Of a stretch of 64,000 nucleotides of DNA, positions 43,451 through 51,678 are shown in pieces. The stretch is from the NCBI RefSeq assembly GCF_016464385.1, contig NZ_JADMLH010000011.1:245312-309311 (forward strand), given 5' to 3'. Every line of letters begins with the position of its first letter. Positions within the stretch are counted from its first letter, which is position 1. The position numbers were made by a program, and so were the translations under genes. Under the pieces are notes generated by a model, which was given only the letters and a program-made list of their open reading frames with translations, ran no database searches and was not told the origin of the DNA. Origin of the DNA: Nucisporomicrobium flavum. GTDB lineage: Bacteria; Actinomycetota; Actinomycetes; Mycobacteriales; Micromonosporaceae.

Positions 43451-44485
43451 TTAGGCGAATCCGGGATCATCGGGTTCCCGGTGTGTGGTACGTCCCTCGG
43501 CCCGCCTCTCCGCATCGAGGCTCCCGGCATCTGCGTCGTCCGGGTGATAGTGATTCGGCAGTGCAGGGTCCTGGGCGGTTGCGGAGATCGCGGTTGTCAG
43601 TCGGTCGACGTCGGCCGAGAGGGCGGCGATGCTGGCCTGAAGCGCGAAGGCGGACGATGCGGAACCTGCTTCCATCGCTTGGTTGAGCAGGGCGTTGTAG
43701 AGGTAGCCGGGCCCTTGTGTGCGATTCGTGGTGCCGCCGTTGAGCGTATAGAATGAGGTCGACGACAACGAGTTCCGAGCACTTGGGCTCTGAATTAGGG
43801 GACCGCGTTCGCCTGTGGGTGGAGCGGTCCTGTCGCCTATCAGGGACAGTTTCTTGCCGGTCGCGGCGTCGTGGATGGTCGCAACACTCGCGACCCGGCT
43901 CCACCATTGCGGTTCGTCGAACACCAGCGCGCGCTGGAAGGCCCAGGCGGTGACGTCGGGAAGCCACAGTGCGGGTTGGTGCCGGTCGTCGACGTGTTGC
44001 AGCCGCATTCGGGCGTTGATGTGCTGCCCGCGGACGAGGTGCCGGTAGGTGGTGATGTCGGGCAGGTCGCTGGGGTTGGTCTTGCGGCCTTGGAGCTGAG
44101 TGTCGAGTTGTTCGCGTGGGCTGGCGCGGGTGTCGAGCACGACGTCGCGAACCTTCTGGTCGTTGAGCTGGCGCAAGAGCTGTGTCAGTGCTGCTTGTCG
44201 GGCGGCTTCCTGGTGCTCGCCCAGGGGTGCTTGGGCGATCATGAGAGTCCAGCCGGCGTGGGCTTCGGTGGTGTCGAGCATGTCTTCGATGGGTTGGATG
44301 TGGCCGCGGCGGTAGAGGTCGCTGGCATGGAATTGCTCGTGGGGTCCGGCGGCTTGGCGGGCGGCGTCGATGACGTCGGGCAGGTCGTCGGCGTCGACGA
44401 GGACAGCGGCGAACAGGTAGGCGCCCGGGTGTTGGTGCAGGCGGATGAAGGCTTCGTCGACGAACGCGACTGGGTGCGTGGTCAT
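43451..44485 (-). CDS. DUF3800-like protein (RNase H-fold, conflict/ICE associated)
   Basis: ATG 44485; 344 residues. The N-terminus VAFVDEAFIRLHQHPGAYLFAAVLV has the acidic residue after a strand typical of DUF3800, an RNase H-like family common near mobile elements. Later conserved acids occur in FHASDLYRRG and VVLDTRASPREQLD. The C-terminal ~100 residues are variable and helical (LNQAMEAGSASSAFALQASIAALSADVDRLTTAIS). A nuclease-like role is inferred from the fold; no enzyme activity is established for the family. It is framed by the relaxase gene and its duplicated tail. Confidence 0.72.
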   Translation of the reverse strand: MTTHPVAFVDEAFIRLHQHPGAYLFAAVLVDADDLPDVIDAARQAAGPHEQFHASDLYRRGHIQPIEDMLDTTEAHAGWTLMIAQAPLGEHQEAARQAALTQLLRQLNDQKVRDVVLDTRASPREQLDTQLQGRKTNPSDLPDITTYRHLVRGQHINARMRLQHVDDRHQPALWLPDVTAWAFQRALVFDEPQWWSRVASVATIHDAATGKKLSLIGDRTAPPTGERGPLIQSPSARNSLSSTSFYTLNGGTTNRTQGPGYLYNALLNQAMEAGSASSAFALQASIAALSADVDRLTTAISATAQDPALPNHYHPDDADAGSLDAERRAEGRTTHREPDDPGFA

Positions 44486-44542
44486 GGCCGGATCCCGCTC
44501 GACCAGGTGATGAGTACCGAGATCGAGGCGGTTGTGTGAGTT

Positions 44543-47500
44543 TCAGGCACGGTCTGCCTCCGGCTCGGAGCGGTCGGGTGGTGCGTCGAGCTCGGTGTCC
44601 TCGAGGACGCGCTGGCGTGCGGCGTCGGCGTGCGCGGTGAGGTCCTCGGGGACAGGTCGGGCGTGAGGTTGCAAACGGGTGGCATCGACGGCGCGGACCC
44701 GGGCCGCGGTGGCGCGGATGGTGTCGGCGAGGGAGTTGGCGTCGTCGGCGAGGTTCTGCGCGCGGCGCGCGGCTTCGGCGGCGGCGGCGAGGCCGGCGTA
44801 GCGGGTAGGTAGCGCCTCGGTGTACCAGCCGGCCCATCTCTGGTGCTGGCCTTCGAGTTCGTGAACGCGATCGCGTGCAGTGGAGATGCGTTGACGTGCC
44901 GTGGTGAGCCGGTCCTTTAGTTCGTCGACGGTGGTATCAGCGCGGAGCGCGTCTGTCTTGGCGTGCTGGTGGCGGATCGCGGCCCGGGTGTGTAGGGGGC
45001 CGGCGTGCCACCACCGTGGCTTCATGGTGTCGGCGTGCCGGGCTGCAGAGGCGGCGGCGGTTTGGGCGGTGGCCAGGTCGACGCGAGCGTCGCGGAGGTG
45101 GTTCTCGGCGCCGACGAGTTGGGTGTGGGCGATGCGGAGCTGCCCGGCGACGTACGTGGGAGCGTTCTGGTCGGCGTCGCGTTGCGCGGCGATGAGTGCT
45201 CGAAGCTGCCCGTCAGTGGCGGAGCTGATCTGCCCGGCGAGAGTGGCGACTCCCAGCACGGTCTGCGCGCGCTGCCATGCACCCCACCTGCCGACGTCCC
45301 GGGTGGAGGGTTCGGGACCGATCGGGTCGTCGCTGTTGATGCTGTAGCGATCCCGGTAGGCTGCGACCACCGCGGCGCGACTGGTCCATTGCCGGTGCCC
45401 GGCCTGATCGTCGGGGAGCGCCCCCAGCGCGGCGGTCCAGGTGGGTTGTTCTAAGGCGGCCTGCTGGGCGAGGGCGTCGATGCGGGTGTCGCAGATGGCT
45501 GTGACCTGGCGGAGGGCGTCGCCGATGTCGCCGTCAACGGCGGGTGTGCGCTGGGTGTAGGTGCCGGCTTGGGCGGGGCTGAGCGCTACGGCGGGGTCGG
45601 GTTGCAGGTCGCGGTATGCCTGATCGATGCGCCAGGCGAGCACCGCGGCGGTGTCGCGGGCACTGGTGAGTTCGCGTTCGGACGCGATGGCCGCGAGGAC
45701 TTGGTCTGGGTCGTATCCGGCGGCGGCCAAGGCGTGCAGGCGACCGGCGAGTGCGGGCATGGCGGGGTCGGCGGCGAGGTTGTCCGCGACTCTTTGTCCG
45801 GCCACGTGGCGGACGACGGTGGTGTATTGGTCGGTGCTGGCGCGGGCGGTGAGGTCGTCGTAGATGGGTCCCCAGTGCCGCAGGTTGTCGGCGTCGGCCC
45901 AGAGTGTTTGTTCGGTTTCGGTGGCGGAGCGGTCGGTGCCGTCTTGGCGCAGGATCGAGGCGAGCACGGTGATTCCGGCGGTGGCTGGTGCGGGTGGGTG
46001 TGCTTCGGGGGGTTCGTCTGCGGTGACGACGGCGAGTTGGTTGGACAGACGGCCGCGGGTGGCCATGACGTAGAGCCGCGGGCGGGTGGTGGCTTGGTCG
46101 ATGATGGCGCGGGCGACGTCGACGGTGCGGCCTTGTGCGGAGTCGACGGTGGCGGCGTAGGCGAGTTGGACGTGTTCGGTGACGTAGTCGCCGGGCAGAT
46201 TCGTGGTGGCGTGGCTGGTTTGGTTTTCGACGAGTAGGGCGCCGTCGGGGCCGAGTGCGAGGATGCGCCATTGGGTGCGGTTGGCGACGAACGTGTCCCC
46301 GGCGAGCAGGGTGCGGTTGTTGCGGCGGGTGACAATCAGGTCCCCGACGCCGGCGTGGGTGCCGTCGCCGAGGGTGACAGTGGGCCCGGCCTGCACGATC
46401 CCGGCGCGGATGAGTAGGCGCCGGGCTTGGGTGGCGATGTGGGCGGCTTCGGCCTGAGTTTCGACGAGAATCAGGCTGCTGCGGCCTTGCAGGACGTCGG
46501 CGGCCCACCCGTCGAGGACGTGGTGGATCAGCTCGGTGCAGTGCCCCGCGATAATCCGCCCGCGGCGGTCGTATTCGGCGAGCACGGTGGTGTCGCCTTC
46601 GCGCAGCCGCAGTGAGGCGGGGCCTTCCCAGGGGTCGGTGAACCGGCGGACCTCGCGTAGCTGCGTGGTGGTGCCGAGGGAGGCGAGGTAGCGGAACATG
46701 CCGCCGGGCCCGATCGCGGAGATCTGCTCGGGGTCACCGACCAGGATCAGCTTCCCGGCGACGGGTTCGAGGAGCTGGCTGAGGCGGACCAGGTCGAGCG
46801 TCGAGGCCTGTGACGCCTCGTCGATGATGACCCACTGACCGGGCCTGAACGACCAATCAGCCAGGGTGGTGCCTTCGGGCGGCATCGCTTGGGCGTGTAG
46901 CCACATGGCGATGTTCTCGGTGCGGATGCCGGGTCGATGTCCGTCGCGGGTGGCGTCGGCGAGCACGAACGCGGCGTTCTGCCCGACCGTCAAGCCGAGC
47001 ACCGGCACACCGGCCTCGCGCGCGGCGACGCCGACAGCTCGCTGCAGATAGGTCTTACCGGTGCCGGCCGGGCCGACGATGCCGGTGACCCGGCGGCCGT
47101 CGCCCACAGCGAAGTGCAGGGCGGCGCGTTTCTCGTCCGACAGGTCGAGCCGGTCCGCGACCGCGTCGAGCAGCGCCCGGGGTGCGGCCGTGGCACCGCG
47201 GCCGGTGGCGTAGGCGATCAGTTCCTTCTCGGCGGCTAGGACTGGTTCGGTGGACAACTTCAGGTCCCGGTGCCGGCCGTAGATGCTCTGCCGATCGGAT
47301 CCGCGGACCAGCGTTTCACCCCACTCGAGCAACGCTGGCGGAGTCAGCACCCGTAGCCCGCCGGCCCGAGCCTGAATCGCTTGGGCGGCATAGCGCTGCA
47401 CCTGCCGCCAGTCCGAGCGCCGGTCGGCGCTCGGACTGACGTGCAGCTGGCGGCCTATAGCGAGCTCGAGATGATCGACGCTGAACACGGCCCGTTCGGC

Positions 47501-48838
47501 GCTGAGTTCGTCGACAGCGCGTTCGACGGCCAGGTGCGGCAGGCGGCGGATCGCGGCCGTGATGACCGGATGCCGTTGCTCGTCGCGTTCCAGCCCGAGC
47601 CGGACGGCGGCAGCGTCAAGGTCTGGCACGCGCACCGGCCGGCCAGCGCAGCGGCGCTGCGCGAGACGGATGATCTGTCGTGCCTGCTGGTCGACAGGGT
47701 CGAGCGTGCGGCCCGCGGCGATCCGGCGGACGTCGGCGGTCGTGTCGAAGCCCGCCTGCCGGTCCTCGCGCCGCCACCGGGCGACGGCTTCATCGGTCGA
47801 TTCGGGGCCGTCCTTGGGCCGGCGGGTGCGCAGAGTGGCATCCTGCGCGGAACGCCGCCACCGGCCGGTGGGGATCCATTCGCGGCCGGTGCCGGGATCG
47901 CCGTGGCGGCCGTCGAGCTCGGTTTCCACGGCGGCGCGTCGCTTGGAGTAGTGCAGGATCGCGCGGGGGCCGAACCCGACGACTTCGCGGATCGGGGAGT
48001 CTGCACGGGCGGCGAACCGCACGCCGAGGCGGCGCCCAAGTTGGTGTTCCACGGCGCGTTCGTAGGCGATGCGGGCGGCGATTGTGGCCTGGTAGAACGC
48101 TTTGCTGTCGAGCGCGAGCCAGGTTTCGCGGCCGTCGCGGACGACGCGGACTTTTGAGCTGACGATGATATGGGAGTGCAGTTGCGGGTCTTTCTCCCGG
48201 GACATGCGGTGGTCGAAGACCGCGGCGGCGAGGCCGTCGGTGTCGACCTGCACGATGCCGTTGGTGCCCAACCGGGTGAACGCACCGTGTGCTCGCAGGT
48301 GCTCCAGGGCGGCGCGCACGCCGTCGTGGTGCGATGCCATCACCTCGCGTTTGACCCGGGCGTCGCCGAACGCCCACAGCAGGCTGACGCTCTTGACCGG
48401 GGAGACGGTGACGTCGAACCCGGCGACCGGGTGCCGTTCCGGGGCGGTCCAGATCCGCAGCCACACCTGGGCGATCTGCTCGTAGGTGGCGTCCTCGGGT
48501 AGCGCCTTCCACGCCTTCTCAACGGCGGCTTGGCGGGCGTCGTCGTCCAAGGCCTCGAATTTGCGCCACAACCGGCCGAGTTGTTCCCCGGTCTCCGGGT
48601 GGCGGCCCTCGCCGATGAGGTTCTGTAACTGCTTCTCGGTGACCTGTCCGTATACGCCGAACAGAGCATGGCTTTGGCCGGCCCACCAGCCGGGAGCCTC
48701 ACCGTGCGCGGTCGGGTCGGCGTGGTAGGCGACCACTGTGCTGGGTGCAGTGGGCCGGAAGTCGTGCCGGCCGGTGGCCACCTGCTGCGTCAGGTAGGCG
48801 ATCCCGGCCCCTGGCGAAATGCGGGTTACCGAGAGCAT
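44543..48838 (-). CDS. MobF (TrwC/TraA-type) relaxase-helicase
   Basis: I chose ATG 48838 (1,431 aa; MLSVTRISPGAGIAYL), where family homology begins; upstream in-frame codons are atypical. The relaxase domain (~1-350) has the N-terminal Tyr in IAYL, the signature GFDVTVSPVKSVSLLWAFGD, and the metal-binding His triad in HRMSREKDPQLHSHIIV. The SF1 helicase follows: Walker A GPAGTGKTYL near residue 595, Walker B VIIDEASQAST, and motif VI AYAATVDSAQGRTVD. The last ~350 residues are coiled, probably partner-binding. It nicks oriT, stays bound to the 5' end and unwinds the T-strand. A divergent accessory gene and the likely oriT lie upstream. Confidence 0.93.
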   Translation of the reverse strand: MLSVTRISPGAGIAYLTQQVATGRHDFRPTAPSTVVAYHADPTAHGEAPGWWAGQSHALFGVYGQVTEKQLQNLIGEGRHPETGEQLGRLWRKFEALDDDARQAAVEKAWKALPEDATYEQIAQVWLRIWTAPERHPVAGFDVTVSPVKSVSLLWAFGDARVKREVMASHHDGVRAALEHLRAHGAFTRLGTNGIVQVDTDGLAAAVFDHRMSREKDPQLHSHIIVSSKVRVVRDGRETWLALDSKAFYQATIAARIAYERAVEHQLGRRLGVRFAARADSPIREVVGFGPRAILHYSKRRAAVETELDGRHGDPGTGREWIPTGRWRRSAQDATLRTRRPKDGPESTDEAVARWRREDRQAGFDTTADVRRIAAGRTLDPVDQQARQIIRLAQRRCAGRPVRVPDLDAAAVRLGLERDEQRHPVITAAIRRLPHLAVERAVDELSAERAVFSVDHLELAIGRQLHVSPSADRRSDWRQVQRYAAQAIQARAGGLRVLTPPALLEWGETLVRGSDRQSIYGRHRDLKLSTEPVLAAEKELIAYATGRGATAAPRALLDAVADRLDLSDEKRAALHFAVGDGRRVTGIVGPAGTGKTYLQRAVGVAAREAGVPVLGLTVGQNAAFVLADATRDGHRPGIRTENIAMWLHAQAMPPEGTTLADWSFRPGQWVIIDEASQASTLDLVRLSQLLEPVAGKLILVGDPEQISAIGPGGMFRYLASLGTTTQLREVRRFTDPWEGPASLRLREGDTTVLAEYDRRGRIIAGHCTELIHHVLDGWAADVLQGRSSLILVETQAEAAHIATQARRLLIRAGIVQAGPTVTLGDGTHAGVGDLIVTRRNNRTLLAGDTFVANRTQWRILALGPDGALLVENQTSHATTNLPGDYVTEHVQLAYAATVDSAQGRTVDVARAIIDQATTRPRLYVMATRGRLSNQLAVVTADEPPEAHPPAPATAGITVLASILRQDGTDRSATETEQTLWADADNLRHWGPIYDDLTARASTDQYTTVVRHVAGQRVADNLAADPAMPALAGRLHALAAAGYDPDQVLAAIASERELTSARDTAAVLAWRIDQAYRDLQPDPAVALSPAQAGTYTQRTPAVDGDIGDALRQVTAICDTRIDALAQQAALEQPTWTAALGALPDDQAGHRQWTSRAAVVAAYRDRYSINSDDPIGPEPSTRDVGRWGAWQRAQTVLGVATLAGQISSATDGQLRALIAAQRDADQNAPTYVAGQLRIAHTQLVGAENHLRDARVDLATAQTAAASAARHADTMKPRWWHAGPLHTRAAIRHQHAKTDALRADTTVDELKDRLTTARQRISTARDRVHELEGQHQRWAGWYTEALPTRYAGLAAAAEAARRAQNLADDANSLADTIRATAARVRAVDATRLQPHARPVPEDLTAHADAARQRVLEDTELDAPPDRSEPEADRA

Positions 48839-49050
48839 GCCGCCGAGCGTAGGCACCCGCCAGGCGCCTTTGCGACATTGAAATGCCAGGGGGTGTGCTA
48901 GCTCTGAGAAGAGGTTGAAGAGTGACCTGAGCTCTCTGCTGATGAGAGATGGTGTGAGCAATTTTGAACGATTGAGGGACCATTTACAACTAACATTCAA
49001 CGACTGCTAGGTGTGGAGGGCTAGCCTGTGAAATAGGTAGCGTCGAAGCT
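48839..49050. other. Candidate origin of transfer (oriT)
   Basis: This 212-bp gap sits between the divergent relaxase and coiled-coil accessory genes. It is markedly AT-richer (48957-49015) than its surroundings and contains GCTAGC at 48897 and 49020, plus a third copy at 49054. MobF oriTs typically lie next to the relaxase gene and its accessory. The exact nic site cannot be placed from sequence alone. Confidence 0.55.
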
Positions 49051-49536
49051 ATGGCTAGCAAGGGAACGAACAAAGCTATTGAGGCGCTGCAGCGGCGGCA
49101 TGAGGCGGAACGTGCCGCGTTGAAAGCGGCGACGGATGCGGGGGCGGCGGTCCGCCTGGCGCAGGAGCGGCGGGCGGCGGAGCTCGCGCGTCTCGATGAG
49201 GCGGTGGCGGAAGCGGAGGGCCGCGCGGATGTGGCGTTGGCGGTGCTGGCGTCGCTGATGGCACCGGATATTGCTGCGGTGCTGACGGAGGAGACTCCGG
49301 CGCGGGTCCGGCTGGGTCAGCAGCGTGCATCGGCTGACGACGTCAGTGCGAGGGTAGGTGAACTGTCCGATGGTGCTCCGGTGGTGCGGCGCCGAGGTCG
49401 TCCGCGTGGAAGCGGGCGGCCCCTGGCAGGAGGGGAGGCGGCTCGGTCCGTTGGCGGCCTGACTGCGTCTGGTGCCTCGACGGTGGCGGTAAGTCCGGCA
49501 ATGTCGGCGGAGGCGTCGCCTAGCGAAGGAAGATGA
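49051..49536 (+). CDS. Coiled-coil protein with AT-hook-like motif, relaxosome accessory candidate
   Basis: 161 residues. Residues ~5-70 are a strong Ala/Glu/Arg coiled coil (EALQRRHEAERAALKAATDAG). The RRRGRPRGSGRP stretch near residue 113-124 is AT-hook-like and likely binds the minor groove. The tail is disordered. It is transcribed away from the relaxase and starts right at the putative oriT, a position used by relaxosome accessory proteins (TraK/MobC-type) in other systems. A DNA-bending role at the AT-rich oriT is a reasonable inference. It has convergent overlap with a small minus-strand gene. Confidence 0.7.
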   Translation: MASKGTNKAIEALQRRHEAERAALKAATDAGAAVRLAQERRAAELARLDEAVAEAEGRADVALAVLASLMAPDIAAVLTEETPARVRLGQQRASADDVSARVGELSDGAPVVRRRGRPRGSGRPLAGGEAARSVGGLTASGASTVAVSPAMSAEASPSEGR

Positions 49537-49651
49537 CGGCGATGACGAGCATGGCGGTGGCCGTGAGGGCAAGCCCGACTCCCGCAATGGCGGCGATGGG
49601 GCCGATCCGGGCAACGCGGCGGCCCCACTTGTCGTTGTTGATCAGCGGCAT
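49520..49651 (-). CDS. 43-residue single-TM protein
   Basis: ATG 49651 with GAGGAG 6 bp upstream, a strong RBS that lies inside the end of the 63-residue gene. After a basic start (MPLINNDKWGRRVARI) there is a hydrophobic helix (AAIAGVGLALTATAMLVIAVIF) running to the end. It is small and easily missed; the RBS and coupling make it credible. Function unknown; likely membrane-inserted. Confidence 0.6.
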   Translation of the reverse strand: MPLINNDKWGRRVARIGPIAAIAGVGLALTATAMLVIAVIFLR

Positions 49652-49833
49652 GGCATCTCCTCAATGCATGCGTCAGTGAACACTAGGCCGTGGCGTCCGC
49701 AGACCGCTTCAACGTGCTTGGCTGTTGCGGGGTCGTGGCGTTGTCCAGGACCGATGATTAGTTGGATCTCGGCGGCGAGTGCAGCCAGCTCGTCGATGGT
49801 GAGAGTCGCCGTGTGAGGGGTGCTGAGGGGCAT
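49642..49833 (-). CDS. 63-residue hypothetical protein
   Basis: ATG 49833; the protein is mildly acidic, with a helix (IDELAALAAEIQLIIG) and a Cys-containing C-terminus (VEAVCGRHGLVFTDACIEEMPCR). Its end overlaps the start of the single-TM gene, so the two form a short leftward operon pointing at the putative oriT. No family recognised. Confidence 0.55.
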   Translation of the reverse strand: MPLSTPHTATLTIDELAALAAEIQLIIGPGQRHDPATAKHVEAVCGRHGLVFTDACIEEMPCR

Positions 49834-50182
49834 CGTGGGCTCCGTCTCGGCGGTGGTCGTGGTGTTGAGGCGATGCGCGGGGCGGGTTAGGCTGGTTGCG
49901 GCCTTTCTGCCGGCGTGTACGCGTCGGTGTGTCTGGTCGACGTTGGCCGGCGGACTTGCCCGTACATCTCTTTGGAGGTGTCCCCGAGAGGGGCCGTCGG
50001 CCTCTTCAATTTCGGTTCGCTGTGCGCTGGTATCGCCGTGGGCGGGCGGGCGCGGCAGCCCGTGTCGGCGTGCTCGATGCGCGTCGACGCGGTATGCGCG
50101 TAGCGGCGTGGCCTACATGTGCCGGTGATCGTTTGATGCAGTGATGCCCGGAGACCGTGACGGCCCCCGGGCATTCGGTGCG

Positions 50183-50530
50183 TCAGAACGGGCAGGGCCA
50201 ACCGTCGGTGTTCACCGGCGGGGTTGCCGCTGCGTACAGGATGCCGACGACGGCGGGGCTCTCGCAGATTCCCTCCCGCTCGGCGTCGGCGGTGAGGGTG
50301 GCGCTCATGCCGTCGGGCACCTTGGCGTACATGCTTGCAAGCTCGATCGCGGCTGCCGGGTCGGTGACTTCGCGGAAGTCCGTGCCGATCTCGAACGTGG
50401 GAGCGTCAAATTCGTTGTTGTCGTCCGTGAGGTAAACGTGAGTGAAGAACGATCCGAGCGGGCGGTCCCATCCGACGATGACGCAGGAGACGGTGTCCGG
50501 GTCGAGCGGGGTGAGGTCGTGACGGCTCAC
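50183..50530 (-). CDS. Leading-region hypothetical protein (115 aa)
   Basis: GTG 50530 with GAGAGG before. The protein begins SRHDLTPLDPDTVSCVIVGWDRPLGSFFTHVYLTDDNNEFDAPTFEIG and is soluble and acidic, with a beta-rich N-terminal half. The family is recurrent beside actinomycete transfer genes but has no known function. It is separated from neighbours by >300 bp on both sides. Confidence 0.65.
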   Translation of the reverse strand: MSRHDLTPLDPDTVSCVIVGWDRPLGSFFTHVYLTDDNNEFDAPTFEIGTDFREVTDPAAAIELASMYAKVPDGMSATLTADAEREGICESPAVVGILYAAATPPVNTDGWPCPF

Positions 50531-50943
50531 GATGTGGCCTCTCTTCTATTGTTTGTGCCTGTCGACGTCGTCAGGGTTTGCCCTCCCTGACTAAACTCCA
50601 TCCTACACCATTCATCGACATATATCTATGAATGGCGCAAGCGGTTTTCGCGAACTTATACGCTTTCTTTTGGCGCATCGGAAGGGTGTTGTCGCAGGTG
50701 GCGGCGACGGTTTTGACCCTGCGGCATTTTTTCGGCCGCAGGCGGCGAGCTTGCTCGCTCGGTTGCGGCCGTCGGGAGCCAAATCCGATGCGGGGCTTTC
50801 GAGTAAAAGATTATGCGGGGTTTGCATAATGTTTTAGGAGCCCGCAGCGGATTTGGTGGACGGCGGGCGCAACTTACACTCGTGGCGCAGCAAGTGGCCG
50901 AAAGGATGCTCGTAAAGCAGCGCGGCCGCAGGCCGCTTCGGGT
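50531..50943. other. Non-coding stretch with several inverted repeats
   Basis: It contains CCATTCAT/ATGAATGG (50608-50635, 12-nt AT-rich loop) and a compound hairpin CGGCCGCA...TGCGGCCG (50733-50771) with inner GCGAGC/GCTCGC, next to a T6 run. Small frames crossing it lack start signals. It could hold promoter and structural sites for the leading region. Confidence 0.55.
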
Positions 50944-51087
50944 CTACCGGGCCGTCAAGGCCCGGCCGGGTTGAGCGCAGCCGCGGCAGTCCGTCCGGAC
51001 CCGGCGCCCTGTTGGCGGGCGGTCGTGGCGGGTAACGCGGGGATCGCGGCGCTGACGGCGGTCGGCGAAGGGCAGGTGTTGGTACAT
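50944..51087 (-). CDS. 47-residue basic protein
   Basis: ATG 51087 is preceded by AGGAGG at ideal spacing. The peptide is Arg/His-rich (YQHLPFADRRQRRDPRVTRHDRPP), with two cysteines near the C-terminus. Its stop sits in a GC-rich hairpin (50947-50965) that may end transcription. Repeat element A lies ~95-185 bp upstream, as for larger leading-region genes, supporting that it is expressed. Confidence 0.5.
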   Translation of the reverse strand: MYQHLPFADRRQRRDPRVTRHDRPPTGRRVRTDCRGCAQPGRALTAR

Positions 51088-51179
51088 GGCGTCGCCTCCT
51101 AGTGGTGTGATCGGTGTGAGACCGCCACTGGTGAGTGCCGCGATGACGGGCCAGCGGGGGATCGGCGCGCACGGCGGAG

Positions 51180-51272
51180 GCAAGCCAGCTCTCGATTCAA
51201 ATCTTAGGAGCATGGCGCTCCAGCCGATGGTGTGTTGTCGCGCTGCGCTTCCAAGATCTTCTGCCGGGCTTG
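51180..51272. repeat. Leading-region palindrome, copy A
   Basis: Left arm GCAAGCCAGC... with a partly degraded inner arm; right arm CGCTGCGCTTCCAAGATCTT then CTGCCGGGCTTG. It is related to copies B-D by the AAGATCTT/CTTCCAAGAT core and the GCAAGCC/GGCTTG outer arms. Confidence 0.75.
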
Positions 51273-51629
51273 TCGCCATCGGGTGGCTCGGTCATCGCTG
51301 CGTGGTCAGCCACCGAGCGCGGCGGCGCATTTCGATCGCGGCCAGGCGGCAGCCAGGTACCGGGATTGTCTTCGCCAGCCGGCAGCGCCGCGCCGTCCCG
51401 ACGGCCCGTGACTGCTGTGTGCCAATGGCGACGTAGAGGTTCGCGGCCTGAGATCCGGACGACCGTGGTATACGGAGCCATGCGGTGGCGCCACATGCCC
51501 TGGTGGCATGGCCAACCAGGGCAAGAGTCTCAGTGCCGCGAGTAGCTCGCCTGCTGTAGTCAGCAGCTGGGTGGGCGACCTGCCGAGGCGGGGTGTGGCT
51601 GGAGGATCGCGAGCCCCAGATGCCCGGTC
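51273..51629. other. Stretch without a supported gene
   Basis: Small minus-strand frames exist but have neither RBS nor protein-like composition. The stretch begins at palindrome copy A and ends at the terminator-like hairpin of the monooxygenase gene. Confidence 0.4.
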
Positions 51630-51663
51630 GGTCGACCCGACCACATAAGCGGTCGGGCCGACC
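51630..51663 (-). terminator. Stem-loop downstream of the monooxygenase gene
   Basis: GGTCGACCCGACC (51630-51642), 8-nt loop, GGTCGGGCCGACC (51651-51663): 12 of 13 pairs. It starts 16 bp after the monooxygenase stop in the transcription direction. No U-tract is seen, as is common in high-GC actinomycetes. Confidence 0.65.
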
Positions 51664-51678
51664 ATAGCTGGCTAAGGT

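Noticed and set aside
45534..46508. 324-codon frame inside the relaxase gene
   Set aside because: Arg/Pro/His-rich shadow frame; the relaxase frame carries the helicase motifs.
49887..50201. 104-codon minus-strand ORF
   Set aside because: Arg/Pro/Thr-rich, no RBS; the plus-strand alternatives are equally poor. Treated as non-coding.
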